From Bacteroidetes bacterium UBA6221 (GTDB taxonomy: Bacteria > Bacteroidota > Bacteroidia > Chitinophagales > Chitinophagaceae): a stretch of DNA of 64,000 nucleotides. The translations under genes and the position numbers were made by a program. The notes below the pieces were generated by a model. That model was not told the origin of the DNA. It did no database searches and was given only the letters and a program-made list of their open reading frames with translations. Location of the stretch: the NCBI GenBank assembly GCA_002421685.1, contig DISB01000023.1:108840-172839 (forward strand), read 5' to 3'. Shown piece by piece: positions 18,373-27,337 of the stretch (position 1 is the first letter of the stretch; the number at the start of each line of letters is the position of its first letter).

Positions 18373-18380
18373 TAAATTTG
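18373..18380 (+). promoter_or_regulatory. -7 promoter box TAAATTTG before the CoA-binding gene
   Basis: A perfect TAnnTTTG box ends 5 bp before the ATG of the following gene. No clear -33 TTG is seen at the expected distance. Use of this box would yield a leaderless mRNA. Confidence 0.45.
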
Positions 18381-18385
18381 CAGGT

Positions 18386-18751
18386 ATGGAAAAGAAGAAG
18401 ACATTGGTACTGGGTGCATCGGTGAACCCATCGAGATACGCGAATATGGCCATCAACAGGCTTCTGGCTTATGGGCACCCTGTAGTAGGCATTGGTAAAG
18501 ACATGGGCAATGTAGGCGGAGTGGAAATAACCATGGATACCCCACCAATGGATGATATTGATACAGTGACGCTGTACCTCAACCCAAGGAACCAAATACC
18601 TTACCATGATTATATACTATCACTCAAGCCGAAGCGGGTGATATTCAACCCCGGCACGGAAAATGATGAACTGGAAGATAAACTCAAAGCCAACGGCATA
18701 GAACCCGTAATAGGCTGTACGCTTGTGATGCTGGGTACGGGACAGTATTAA
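18386..18751 (+). CDS. CoA-binding domain protein (YccU-like)
   Basis: 121-aa single-domain Rossmann protein of the CoA_binding family. TLVLGASVNPSRYANMAI is the nucleotide-binding loop, and VIFNPGTENDEL and VIGCTLVMLGTGQY are family segments. Such stand-alone proteins resemble the CoA-binding half of succinyl-CoA synthetase, but their role is unknown. The gene is monocistronic and divergent from the thiolase. Confidence 0.85.
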   Translation: MEKKKTLVLGASVNPSRYANMAINRLLAYGHPVVGIGKDMGNVGGVEITMDTPPMDDIDTVTLYLNPRNQIPYHDYILSLKPKRVIFNPGTENDELEDKLKANGIEPVIGCTLVMLGTGQY

Positions 18752-18842
18752 AAGCCTCTCGGGCTCTATCCCAGGGAGAGGTTGATATTTGGTATAGTTA
18801 TGTGACAAATCTTTGGGTGGGTTATTGTAACTTGTAGTTGCA

Positions 18843-19316
18843 ATGAAAACCTGCTATCTCATATTCTTTTTGTTTTTCTCTTCATTTATCGGAGTTGGAG
18901 ATTGTAATGGGCAGGAGGATAGTAACATTCCCGACTGTATTACGATAACAGGGGTAGTAGTAGACGAATCCAATGAGCCGATATTTAATGCTGTTGTTTT
19001 TATTGTAGATAGTAATAAAACATTAGCTGGAATTGTGACAGATCTTGATGGCAAGTTTTCTCTTAATATACCTGCATATATTGTAACCGAAACGAGCGCA
19101 AGAATCAATGTACAATATTTCGGACATCTACCTGAATCAAAACAAATAAATGAATTGCAGAACCCCGGAAACATTCAGTTTGTGCTGTATCCTAATCCGA
19201 ACCAAAGAATTATTAAATGTTATTTTACCGATTATAGAGTACCGTTAATCGATGTATATAGCGGCGGGCATGTAAAAACAATGCTGGACTATGAAATAGA
19301 ACAAGGAGCGTATTGA
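18843..19316 (+). CDS. Exported carboxypeptidase-regulatory-like protein
   Basis: 157 aa. A signal peptide (about residues 1-23, IFFLFFSSFIGVGDC) precedes a CarboxypepD_reg-like beta-sandwich (ITGVVVDESNEPIFNAVVFI, TDLDGKFSLNIP, GHLPESKQI). The Cys after the hydrophobic core could be a lipidation site, but the lipobox is not ideal. It overlaps the next gene as TGATG, so both are probably made together. The function is unknown; such domains usually act as surface or periplasmic modules in Bacteroidota. Confidence 0.75.
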   Translation: MKTCYLIFFLFFSSFIGVGDCNGQEDSNIPDCITITGVVVDESNEPIFNAVVFIVDSNKTLAGIVTDLDGKFSLNIPAYIVTETSARINVQYFGHLPESKQINELQNPGNIQFVLYPNPNQRIIKCYFTDYRVPLIDVYSGGHVKTMLDYEIEQGAY

Positions 19317-20104
19317 TGAAACACCACCACCCCATACAAATATCCATACCACAGCCCTGCCACGAGGACTGGAATAAAATGACACCACAGGAGCAGGGCA
19401 GGTTTTGCGATAGCTGCCAAAAGTGTGTGGTGGATTTTACCGGCTTCACAGATGAGCAGTTGTATAAGTATTTTGCAGAGCATAGAATAGAGAAGGTTTG
19501 TGGGAGGTTTCAAAACTGGCAATTGAAGCGTGTAGTTGCTTTACCTCCAGAACCTTGCAGCCGATTTTACAGATGGGTTATCAGCCTGGGGCTTGTTGTC
19601 TTTCTTACGAAAATGTTTAGTAGTGAGGCTGTAGCGCAGGAAAGCACAGAAATCATCAGCGGCAGAGTAACTAATATGAAAAATAAATCTTTGGCAAACG
19701 TTCAGATAAAAATCTACAATGACGAACATACTGTCAATATACATTCTGACGTCAACGGAAACTTCAGTTCAATTCTTCCTGTTTCAGGAAATTACAATTT
19801 GTTTATTCAAGACGGTAATTTCAAAACAACAACTATCAAGAATATACCAGTAAGTTCAGAATCACAAACTTATTTAACAATAGGGCTGCTTGAAAAAAAA
19901 GAAAATGATACTTTTCAGGTCATACGTTTTGACTCTCCACAAACAAAGACTATATCTGACGCCAACGGTGTGGGAACTTATGATATTATGGGCCAAGTTC
20001 GCCTGGACGAGCGTTTTTATATTGTCAACAACCCAAAAAGTCGTTCTCTTAAAAATCTTTGGTACCGGACAAAAAATACATTCCGAAGAAAGCCTCAATT
20101 ATAA
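19316..20104 (+). CDS. Membrane protein with N-terminal Cys motif and CarboxypepD_reg domain
   Basis: 262 aa from ATG 19316. The cytoplasmic N-terminus has HPIQISIPQPCHEDWNKM and FCDSCQKCVVDFT (CxxCxxC), a conserved head found on several Bacteroidota membrane proteins and perhaps a metal site. One span lies near residues 84-104 (YRWVISLGLVVFLTKMF), then a carboxypeptidase-regulatory domain (IISGRVTNMKNKSLANVQI) and a basic tail. Translationally coupled to the preceding exported relative. Its last 10 bp overlap the convergent anmK gene. The function is not known. Confidence 0.7.
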   Translation: MKHHHPIQISIPQPCHEDWNKMTPQEQGRFCDSCQKCVVDFTGFTDEQLYKYFAEHRIEKVCGRFQNWQLKRVVALPPEPCSRFYRWVISLGLVVFLTKMFSSEAVAQESTEIISGRVTNMKNKSLANVQIKIYNDEHTVNIHSDVNGNFSSILPVSGNYNLFIQDGNFKTTTIKNIPVSSESQTYLTIGLLEKKENDTFQVIRFDSPQTKTISDANGVGTYDIMGQVRLDERFYIVNNPKSRSLKNLWYRTKNTFRRKPQL

Positions 20105-21189
20105 CTATGCCCCATCCACAGTGCACCGCCTATGCTGTCGCGGGTGGCACCGGTAACGCTGGACAGGACGTTGGTCTCTTCGCGCCAGCGCAGTACACCT
20201 ATCAGGGCCATCACTATTGCTTCCTTATATAACACGGTTTGTTCATCGGGCACTATTACATCCACATTTGAAGCAGACAGGCCTTCGCGGATACGTTCGA
20301 TAAGAAAGCTGTTCAACGCGCCGCCGCCTGTGGCCAGCAGGGTAGATTTTTCTTTTCCTGTGGGGTATTTGCTTACCGCTTCTGTTATTTTTTCGGCAAT
20401 GTGCTGTACGGCGGTACGCAGCAGGTCGTTTATTTCATTTTTGCTTTCCAGCAATATGGGGAAGACCAATTGCTTAGCCTGCTCGTTACTTAACGACTTC
20501 GGCGGTTCCTGCAGGTAGTAAGGCTCATCGTTCAGGTCGGCCAGTATGTCCACCTGTAGTTTTCCTGCGCGGGCCATCTCACCGCTTTCATCCATCGCCT
20601 TACCTGCCATTCCGGCAAGACCATTCAGCACCTGGTTGGCGGGGCAAATATCAAATGCCAGCGTACTTCCATTGTACGGAACCGTAATGTTGGCTATGCC
20701 GCCTATGTTCAGCCAATAATCGTACTGCCCAAACAAGAGCCTGTCGCCTATGGGCACGATAGGCGCGCCCTGTCCACCCAATGCCACGTCCATATTACGC
20801 AGGTCGCTCACTACGGGCAGACCAGTTACAGCGGCTATTGTGGCGCCATCGCCTATTTGTCCTGTAGTGTGGTTATGCGGCTCATGCATCACCGTATGGC
20901 CGTGCGATGCTATAAGATGCACCTGGTGTTCAATGCCATGCCTTTCTATAAAGCGGTTTACAGCCTCGCCCAAAAACCTGCCGTAGGCCGTGTGTAGCCT
21001 GAGATACTCGGGCGTGCGCAGTTGCCCTACGTTACGCAGTTGTTCCTCCATTTCCTTGTCGTAGGCAATACACTCAGCCTGTATTATTTCGTATGCCCAT
21101 CCACCACGTACTTCGTTCAGTTGCACAAACGCTATATCCAATCCGTCGAGTGAGCTGCCGCTCATCAAACCTATGACTTTGTAAACCAT
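20095..21189 (-). CDS. anmK: Anhydro-N-acetylmuramic acid kinase
   Basis: Cleaves and phosphorylates 1,6-anhydroMurNAc to MurNAc-6-phosphate in murein recycling; cytosolic ASKHA kinase. 364 aa, the usual size. Family marks: VIGLMSGSSLDGLDIA, ASHGHTVMHEP, GDGATIAAVTGLPVVSDLR, LNIGGIANIT and LATGGGALNSFL. Start ATG 21189. The neighbouring genes have no wall-recycling role, so it is probably a single-gene unit. Confidence 0.95.
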   Translation of the reverse strand: MVYKVIGLMSGSSLDGLDIAFVQLNEVRGGWAYEIIQAECIAYDKEMEEQLRNVGQLRTPEYLRLHTAYGRFLGEAVNRFIERHGIEHQVHLIASHGHTVMHEPHNHTTGQIGDGATIAAVTGLPVVSDLRNMDVALGGQGAPIVPIGDRLLFGQYDYWLNIGGIANITVPYNGSTLAFDICPANQVLNGLAGMAGKAMDESGEMARAGKLQVDILADLNDEPYYLQEPPKSLSNEQAKQLVFPILLESKNEINDLLRTAVQHIAEKITEAVSKYPTGKEKSTLLATGGGALNSFLIERIREGLSASNVDVIVPDEQTVLYKEAIVMALIGVLRWREETNVLSSVTGATRDSIGGALWMGHSYN

Positions 21190-21204
21190 GCGGCGAAAAT
21201 AATA

Positions 21205-21223
21205 AACCCCTCCCAGAGGGAGT
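21205..21223. repeat. Short C-rich/G-rich intergenic repeat
   Basis: AACCCCTCCCAGAGGGAG, related to the repeat at 14331-14358, just upstream of anmK. It can fold as a small hairpin (CTCCC / GGGAG). Confidence 0.4.
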
Positions 21224-21308
21224 AGTTATTTTTAGTTCTCCCGCCACTCATAGACAGAGCAGATGAACACATTATCAAATCATCACATTATCACATTACC
21301 TTTACCCC

Positions 21309-21938
21309 ATGTACCGACCACCACATTTTGCTGAAAAGGACAGGCAGACGATAATAGAATTTATGCAGGCACATCCTTTTACCACGCTGATACTGAACGA
21401 CAATAACAAAAACTACGTTACGCAGATACCGGTAATACTGGAAGAGCGTGATGATAAATTATATATTACCGGCCATGTGGCCCGGCATACCGACCACTAT
21501 CCCGCCCTGGCAAATGGCCATGAAGCCCTGGTATTGTTCACAGGCCCGCATTGCTACGTAAGCGCAAGCTGGTATAGCCGGCGCGGGCAGGCATCTACGT
21601 GGAATTATATGAGCGTACACGCCAGGGGCACAGTGCGCATCATGGATGACGATGAGACACTGGAACATGTTACGGCTATGACACACCAGTATGAAGACGC
21701 CCAGGCCGTGCCCGAACTGGCAGAAAACATGACGCCGGATTATATAAAAGCACAGTTAAAAGCAATAGCGGGATTTGAGATTGCCGTCACATCGCTGGAC
21801 GCGATCTTTAAACTCAGCCAGAACAGGGATGATGAAAGCTATAAAACAATTGTTTCGCACCTCATCAGTAGCGACGATATTAACGACATCAGTATGGCGG
21901 GGGAGCTATTGAAACGCAGGCCGCACTTGTTTGAATAA
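21309..21938 (+). CDS. PaiB-like FMN-binding negative regulator
   Basis: 209 aa, full length for the PaiB family, which has a flavin-reductase-like split barrel. Motifs: MYRPPHFAEKD, GHVARHTDHYPAL, VLFTGPHCYVSASWY and NYMSVHARGTVRI. In Bacillus the founding member is linked to repression of protease and sporulation genes; in other organisms it may simply be a flavoprotein. It stands alone and is followed by a terminator. Confidence 0.88.
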   Translation: MYRPPHFAEKDRQTIIEFMQAHPFTTLILNDNNKNYVTQIPVILEERDDKLYITGHVARHTDHYPALANGHEALVLFTGPHCYVSASWYSRRGQASTWNYMSVHARGTVRIMDDDETLEHVTAMTHQYEDAQAVPELAENMTPDYIKAQLKAIAGFEIAVTSLDAIFKLSQNRDDESYKTIVSHLISSDDINDISMAGELLKRRPHLFE

Positions 21939-21943
21939 GACAA

Positions 21944-21972
21944 AAAAGCTGCTCCCGGCGGGAACAGCTTTT
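21944..21972 (+). terminator. Bidirectional terminator between paiB-like and sucD
   Basis: AAAAGCTG and CAGCTTTT form the outer stem, TCCC and GGGA the inner one, with one mismatch between. It separates two convergent genes. Confidence 0.8.
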
Positions 21973-21995
21973 CTTCGATTGCTTACTAAATATTG

Positions 21996-22877
21996 TTAGG
22001 CAGGTTGTTTCTGCAATATTTCGGCCATTGTTTTGCCAATATCTGCGGGACTATCCACCACGTTGATGCCGCACTCGCGCATGATCTTCATTTTGGCAGC
22101 AGCCGTATCGTCGGCGCCACCCACTATAGCCCCTGCGTGGCCCATACGGCGGCCGGCAGGCGCGGTTTGCCCGGCTATGAAGCCTACCACAGGTTTGCGC
22201 ATATTATCTTTCAGCCAGCGGGCAGCCTCTGCTTCCATACCTCCGCCTATTTCACCTATCATGATGATACCCTCTGTTTCGGGGTCGTTCATCAGCATTT
22301 CTACTGCTTCTTTGGTTGTGGTACCGATAATCGGGTCGCCGCCGATACCTATAGCCGTAGTGATGCCCAAACCAGCCTTAACTACTTGGTCTGCAGCTTC
22401 ATATGTCAAAGTTCCCGATTTGGAAACGATGCCGATAGTGCCTTTCTTGAAGACGAATCCGGGCATAATACCCACTTTAGCCTCGTCAGCCGTAATAACG
22501 CCGGGGCAGTTGGGGCCTATGAGGCGGCAATTTTTACCGTTCAGGTAAGCACGGGCCTTTATCATATCCTGCACGGGAATGCCCTCTGTAATGCAAATAA
22601 TAACCTTAATACCGGCGTCTGCAGCCTCCATAATGGCGTCGCCGGCAAACGCCGGGGGTACGAAAATAATGGAAACGTCTGCCCCTGTTTTATCTACGGC
22701 TTCCTGTACCGTGTTAAACACAGGCCTGTCCAGGTGCTGGGTACCGCCCTTGCCGGGGGTAACGCCACCTACCAGGTTAGTGCCATATTCTATCATCTGC
22801 CCGGCATGGAAGGTACCTTCACTGCCGGTAAAACCCTGTACTATTACTTTTGAATTCTTGTTGACCAATACAGCCAT
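21996..22877 (-). CDS. sucD: Succinyl-CoA ligase (ADP-forming) alpha subunit
   Basis: TCA-cycle enzyme subunit that binds CoA and carries the phosphohistidine. 293 aa. The CoA site VIVQGFTGSEGTFHA, GPNCPGVI and the active His in GRRMGHAGAIV are intact. The beta subunit gene sucC is not adjacent, which is common in Bacteroidota. The gene upstream on the same strand is 285 bp away, so it probably has its own promoter. Confidence 0.95.
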   Translation of the reverse strand: MAVLVNKNSKVIVQGFTGSEGTFHAGQMIEYGTNLVGGVTPGKGGTQHLDRPVFNTVQEAVDKTGADVSIIFVPPAFAGDAIMEAADAGIKVIICITEGIPVQDMIKARAYLNGKNCRLIGPNCPGVITADEAKVGIMPGFVFKKGTIGIVSKSGTLTYEAADQVVKAGLGITTAIGIGGDPIIGTTTKEAVEMLMNDPETEGIIMIGEIGGGMEAEAARWLKDNMRKPVVGFIAGQTAPAGRRMGHAGAIVGGADDTAAAKMKIMRECGINVVDSPADIGKTMAEILQKQPA

Positions 22878-23120
22878 GAGCTTAAAATGTCTTGGATTAA
22901 CTATGATTTGAACAGGGCAAAATTAAGGTAAATACAGGCAAAACCAAATGTAATAATAATGCCATATAACCGCCCCTTGAAAAAATTTTATGCCAATGTG
23001 CCAACGTTTTCCCAAAGGCTGCCGTCTTATTATGCGAACGGGTAAACGATACGAACAATCACCCCCTCCCTCACCAAAAAGAATTTAAGTATGTAATGGG
23101 TAATCAATTCTAGATTATGG

Positions 23121-23144
23121 AAGCCGGTGTCTACCGGCTTTCTT
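23121..23144 (+). terminator. Hairpin AAGCCGGT/ACCGGCTT in the sucD-MlaF gap
   Basis: A perfect 8-bp stem with a 4-nt loop, followed on the plus strand by TCTTTATTT. It lies 21 bp beyond the stop of the leftward MlaF-like gene. It could work on either strand, although the T-rich side is the plus strand. Confidence 0.55.
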
Positions 23145-23161
23145 TATTTGCTGAATGCCAA

Positions 23162-23935
23162 TTATTGCCTTTCAGCTTCTTTCCTGCTTGCCTCTTTGGC
23201 CTTGCGCAGGAAATCTGAGGCAAATATGAAATTATTCAGGTCTTCGTCGTCGCTGAAGATGATGTCCTTACTGCTTCCCTCCCATTTTTTCTGCCCTTTA
23301 TGCAGGTAAATGATATTGTCCCCGCTTTCCATAACGGAGTTCATATCGTGGGTATTGATAACAGTGGTAATGTTATACTCTTTGGTAATATCCCTGATGA
23401 GTTCATCGATGACAATGGAAGTCTGGGGGTCGAGGCCGGAGTTGGGCTCGTCGCAAAACAGGTATTTGGGGTTCATAACGATAGCCCGGGCCAGGGCAAC
23501 GCGCTTCTTCATACCGCCACTTATCTCGGCGGGATATTTTTTGTTAACACCTTCCATGTTCACGCGGGCCAGCACCTCATCCACGCGGTCAAATTTTTCC
23601 TTCTTACTCATTTGCGTAAGCATATCCAGCGGGAAACGGATATTCTGGGCCACAGTCATACTATCGAACAGTGCCCCACCCTGGAAGAGCATGCCTACCT
23701 TTTGGCGCAAATCTTTCAGTTCATATTCATCCATCGAGCCCAGGCTCTTGCCCTCGTACAGCACCTCTCCCTGGTCTGGCTTTATGAGCCCTATCATGCA
23801 TTTCATGAAAACCGTTTTGCCGCTGCCGCTGGTACCAATGATAAGGTTGGTCTTTCCGGGCAGCATTTTTGCAGACACTCCCTTCAATACTTCCTTGTCG
23901 CCGAAACTCTTAAAAATATTCTTCGCTTCTATCAT
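23162..23935 (-). CDS. MlaF-like ABC transporter ATP-binding protein
   Basis: 257 aa ATPase of the Mla (lipid trafficking) class. Walker A GTSGSGKT, Q-loop MLFQGGALFDSMTV (the QxGALF form is characteristic of MlaF), signature EISGGMKKR, Walker B YLFCDEPNSGLD, and H-loop NTHD are all present. Partner MlaE permease and MlaD genes are not next to it; an upstream permease may lie elsewhere. It likely helps maintain outer-membrane lipid asymmetry. Confidence 0.88.
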   Translation of the reverse strand: MIEAKNIFKSFGDKEVLKGVSAKMLPGKTNLIIGTSGSGKTVFMKCMIGLIKPDQGEVLYEGKSLGSMDEYELKDLRQKVGMLFQGGALFDSMTVAQNIRFPLDMLTQMSKKEKFDRVDEVLARVNMEGVNKKYPAEISGGMKKRVALARAIVMNPKYLFCDEPNSGLDPQTSIVIDELIRDITKEYNITTVINTHDMNSVMESGDNIIYLHKGQKKWEGSSKDIIFSDDEDLNNFIFASDFLRKAKEASRKEAERQ

Positions 23936-23994
23936 GAGCAGGATACTGTGCCAAAAATAGGTTTGTATTGACCAATCTCAAAATCTAATTATGC

Positions 23995-24837
23995 TCATGC
24001 AGGCTTGCCAGACAATGCAGCATCACCGGCTTTATCCTCTCCCCTGAATTTGCGGGCCATTTTTTCCGCTAATATATAGTATGGTTTTCGTGGCAAAACC
24101 GAGGCCAGGTTTTTAAGCATCTTGTTGACACCGCCGGGGATACATATTACCTCGTCCTTTTCGAGCGCTCTTAATGAGATTTCCACTACCTCCTCAGGCT
24201 CCATCCAAACGTCGATACCGGACATCGATTGTGCCATATCTATACCTTTATGGAAGTCGGTATGGGTGGGCCCGGGGCACAGGCTTTGCACCCTAATACC
24301 ATATTGATGCAATTCCATATGCAAAGACTCCATAAACGTATTAAGAAACGCTTTAGAAGATGAATAAATACTAGCCCCCGGGGCAGGTACGAAAGCAGCT
24401 AAGGATGATACGGTTATAATGGCCCCACCATGTTGTTTCATCATCAGGGGTAAAACAGCATGAACCAGCTGAACTGTGGCGGTAATATGCACGCTCAGCA
24501 TATCCAGTATCTCATGTTCCTGTTCGTCGTTAAACAGACTACGCTCTCCATATCCCGCGCAATTCACCAACATATCTACACGCGCTAATCCCTGGATGTA
24601 TTTTACCAGCGAACTGATATCTGTAGCTACGGACAGATCGGCAACAAAGGCTTCGATGTTAATGCCGGGATTGCTTTCCCGTAGGTCATGGTTGGTTTCA
24701 GCCAGTTTATGACTGTTCCGGCCTGTTATCACGAGGTCATATCCTTCTGCCGCAAGGTGCCTGGCAAACGATAAACCAATACCGCCGGTGGCGCCTGTTA
24801 CTAAGGCCAATTTATTCAATTCCCGAATGTCTCCCAT
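23995..24837 (-). CDS. Short-chain dehydrogenase/reductase
   Basis: Classical SDR, 280 aa from ATG 24837 (MGDIRELNKLALVTG). Cofactor motif TGATGGIGLSFARHLA, NCAGYG, and catalytic Ser and YSSSK (YxxxK) are present. ITGRN after the second strand suggests NADP preference. The C-terminal extension after VICIPGG resembles the DltE/YqjQ-type SDRs (FabG-like oxidoreductases). The substrate is unknown. A longer TTG- or ATG-initiated form would add residues with no family similarity. Confidence 0.85.
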   Translation of the reverse strand: MGDIRELNKLALVTGATGGIGLSFARHLAAEGYDLVITGRNSHKLAETNHDLRESNPGINIEAFVADLSVATDISSLVKYIQGLARVDMLVNCAGYGERSLFNDEQEHEILDMLSVHITATVQLVHAVLPLMMKQHGGAIITVSSLAAFVPAPGASIYSSSKAFLNTFMESLHMELHQYGIRVQSLCPGPTHTDFHKGIDMAQSMSGIDVWMEPEEVVEISLRALEKDEVICIPGGVNKMLKNLASVLPRKPYYILAEKMARKFRGEDKAGDAALSGKPA

Positions 24838-25049
24838 AAGTAACTTTTGTAAAGATATGTAACTGCCTGCTGCGGCATTATGATATAAATCACAATCTAT
24901 AGACAACCGTAGACGTCCTTACCCCTACCTGGTTAAGCAAATAATCATGCCGTTAACTGCAAATGGCAATGTTCTGCCGGCAGGTAAACAAACTCCGTTA
25001 AGGCTTGTTACATATACAGCTATTATTCTCATGACAACAATCCGGGATT

Positions 25050-25958
25050 ATGAAAAAAATATTCTTCATCATATTTACTTTGGCGAGCATTCAGGTTATT
25101 GCCCAACCCGTATTTCAAAATGCCAATGAGCGGCCAGGCGAAGCCTATACCGCATCTGTTAAAACAGGTACATTTGCGGCAGGACCGGGCAATCCGGGTA
25201 TCAACCAGGTATGGGACTTCAGTACAATGGTTTTTGGCTCTATAGGCACATTTGTCGTGCTGAATACGAATAACAACCTGTATCAAAATAACTATCCAAC
25301 GGCCAACTATGTGTATATCATAGACAGCGGTTATAATTACTTTATCGTAAGCGGAAGTAAACTGGAACAATTTACCCGCAACATATCGTCAACCGGTGGC
25401 CTGAACGATTACAGTCAAAATCCGAAAACAGTAATGGAATTCCCGTTCAGCTGGCAGGTACAATTTACCGACACCTACATGGGCTATGGCGATTCAACAA
25501 GAACGGTAACCGTCCGGTATGATGGTTACGGCACATTAAAAATGCCCAATGGCGACTATAACAATGTGGCCCGTGTCAGCGAAACATATGCTACCGGAGT
25601 AGATTACGTATGGTACACCGAAGATCCCTTCCTCCCGGTATTAAGATACAATCATATCGGCGGACTGTTCACTCATATCGTAACACCGCCGTCATCGGTA
25701 AATCCATTGAATACAAATAAGGCCGGATTGTCCATTTACCCGAACCCGGTATCATCTACTGCTACCTTTAATATTAACCTGGGCAATAATAGCTATGCGC
25801 AGTTGCGTATATATGATATTACCGGCCGATTGGTGGTAGAAAAAACAGTAACGAAACAAGACGCAAGCGTAAATATGTCGCCATTGCCGCCCGGTATGTA
25901 TGTATGCAAGGTAGTGCGGGACGGTAGCACAATTACAGGAAAATTCGTGAAACAGTAG
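25050..25958 (+). CDS. T9SS type A sorting-domain exported protein
   Basis: 302 aa. Signal peptide MKKIFFIIFTLASIQVIAQ, an all-beta middle rich in Asn, Tyr and Gly with no recognised enzyme motif, and a C-terminal T9SS sorting domain (SIYPNPVSSTATFNINL, QLRIYDITGRLV, LPPGMYVCKV, ending KFVKQ). Expected to be exported and attached to the cell surface or released. The gene is monocistronic with its own terminator. Confidence 0.88.
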   Translation: MKKIFFIIFTLASIQVIAQPVFQNANERPGEAYTASVKTGTFAAGPGNPGINQVWDFSTMVFGSIGTFVVLNTNNNLYQNNYPTANYVYIIDSGYNYFIVSGSKLEQFTRNISSTGGLNDYSQNPKTVMEFPFSWQVQFTDTYMGYGDSTRTVTVRYDGYGTLKMPNGDYNNVARVSETYATGVDYVWYTEDPFLPVLRYNHIGGLFTHIVTPPSSVNPLNTNKAGLSIYPNPVSSTATFNINLGNNSYAQLRIYDITGRLVVEKTVTKQDASVNMSPLPPGMYVCKVVRDGSTITGKFVKQ

Positions 25959-25974
25959 TTATATAGAAGCATAA

Positions 25975-26003
25975 AATCCGGCGCCATTTCCCGGTGCCGG
26001 ATT
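25975..26003 (+). terminator. Rho-independent terminator after the T9SS gene
   Basis: AATCCGGC and GCCGGATT form the outer stem with an inner CC/GG pair and one G-T wobble; TCTTTGTT follows. Confidence 0.75.
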
Positions 26004-26087
26004 CTTTGTTGAATGGTCGGTTATTTAGCATTCTATAAGCGTTATTTTATGTAATTTCAGAGTATATACTAAACCGGGAGGACGGTA

Positions 26088-26750
26088 ATGAAATGGGCAT
26101 ACCTGATAAAATACAAAATAAAAGCTGCGTTTATATTGCTGGTCATACTGGCTACGATATTGCTGAGCAATTTGCACGAACGGTACAATTTCAAAGTGCT
26201 CGACCAGCGCATATCTTCCATATACGAAGACAGGCTGATGCCTGCTACATATATCTACGAATTGAGCAACCATTTTTACCAAAAACGATTGTTGCAAGAA
26301 AACCCGGCAAACTACACTACCGCGCAACTACAAGCCCAGGTAAATATACACGATGAGGCTATAACCAGGATACTAACGGATTATGAAAAAACCTACCTGA
26401 CAACCGAGGAAAATAACCATTGGAAAGACCTCAAAAGCTCCCTATACAACTACAACAGGCAATATGAAATAGCGCTGACCGCTTTGAGAGATGATAAACA
26501 GAACCAAAACAACGAACAATTGGCTGTCTATTTCAACCAGATGACGACACAACTGGATGCACTGAGCAAGATACAGGCCGGGGTAGGCCGGAACCTTGAG
26601 AAAGATTCTCATGCCATTATCAACAGCACGGTAATACCTTCCTACCTGGAAAACTCACTTTTAATAGTACTGGGAATCATCTGCGTTGTGCTCTTCACCG
26701 TTTCAGACAACCATATCATCCGCAGCGCAAGGCATAGCTCGCTGAACTAA
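26088..26750 (+). CDS. Four-helix-bundle MCP-type sensor domain without signalling output
   Basis: 220 aa. Two membrane spans (about 10-28 and 193-213) flank an extracytoplasmic helical domain with the four-helix-bundle pattern of chemoreceptor sensors: LDQRISSIYEDRLMPATYIYEL, then repeated heptad-like helices. After the second span only about ten residues remain, so HAMP, methylation and kinase-control parts are absent. It may act as a free ligand-binding or membrane-stress protein. No partner lies alongside. Confidence 0.75.
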   Translation: MKWAYLIKYKIKAAFILLVILATILLSNLHERYNFKVLDQRISSIYEDRLMPATYIYELSNHFYQKRLLQENPANYTTAQLQAQVNIHDEAITRILTDYEKTYLTTEENNHWKDLKSSLYNYNRQYEIALTALRDDKQNQNNEQLAVYFNQMTTQLDALSKIQAGVGRNLEKDSHAIINSTVIPSYLENSLLIVLGIICVVLFTVSDNHIIRSARHSSLN

Positions 26751-26821
26751 GCTACCGGAACAGAATCCTGAACAAAAAATGAACGCCGTTTGTTACCCAG
26801 TCGGACAAACATATTTTTTGT

Positions 26822-27334
26822 ATGAAAAAGTTAATTGTGCTGTGTGCAGTAGTAGCAGCCTATATCAGTATAAGTTTCATTCCGAAAGGCGACCTGGTGG
26901 TAACCAGCAATAGTTTCAAACATAACCAGGACATCCCCCGGAAATACTCATGCGAGGGAGAGAACATCAGTCCAGACCTGCACATCAGCAATATACCCGC
27001 CGAAGCCAAAAGCCTGGCTATTGTCATGCACGACCCCGATGCGCAAATGAAAGGCGGCTTCACACATTGGATAGTATGGAACATCAGCACCGACGGGCTT
27101 ATACCCGAGAACTTCCAGGGCGGGAAACAGGGTATGAATAGCCGCAAAAAAAACGGCTACATCGGCATGTGCCCGCCAACAGGCACGCACCATTATCATT
27201 TTACAGTGTATGCGTTGGATACACAATTGGACATTGTTGATAAGACTGATAAAGCCGGCCTGGAGGGCGCTATGACCGGGCATATACTTGCCAAAGGGGA
27301 ATTGACCGGTCTTTATAAAAAGCGCGGTAAATAA
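26822..27334 (+). CDS. YbhB/YbcL family (PEBP/Raf-kinase-inhibitor-like) protein
   Basis: 170 aa including an N-terminal hydrophobic export segment (about 4-21). The phosphatidylethanolamine-binding fold shows MHDPDAQMKGGFTHWIVWNI and CPPTGTHHYHFTVYALD, the anion-binding pocket residues of the family. A periplasmic location is likely. The physiological ligand is unknown. A near-consensus -7 box (TATTTTTTG) ends one base before the ATG. Confidence 0.9.
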   Translation: MKKLIVLCAVVAAYISISFIPKGDLVVTSNSFKHNQDIPRKYSCEGENISPDLHISNIPAEAKSLAIVMHDPDAQMKGGFTHWIVWNISTDGLIPENFQGGKQGMNSRKKNGYIGMCPPTGTHHYHFTVYALDTQLDIVDKTDKAGLEGAMTGHILAKGELTGLYKKRGK

Positions 27335-27337
27335 CCA

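Noticed and set aside
21993..22853. A 286-aa plus-strand frame opposite sucD
   Set aside because: It is the exact antisense shadow of sucD, and its Cys/His-rich composition is that of a reverse frame.
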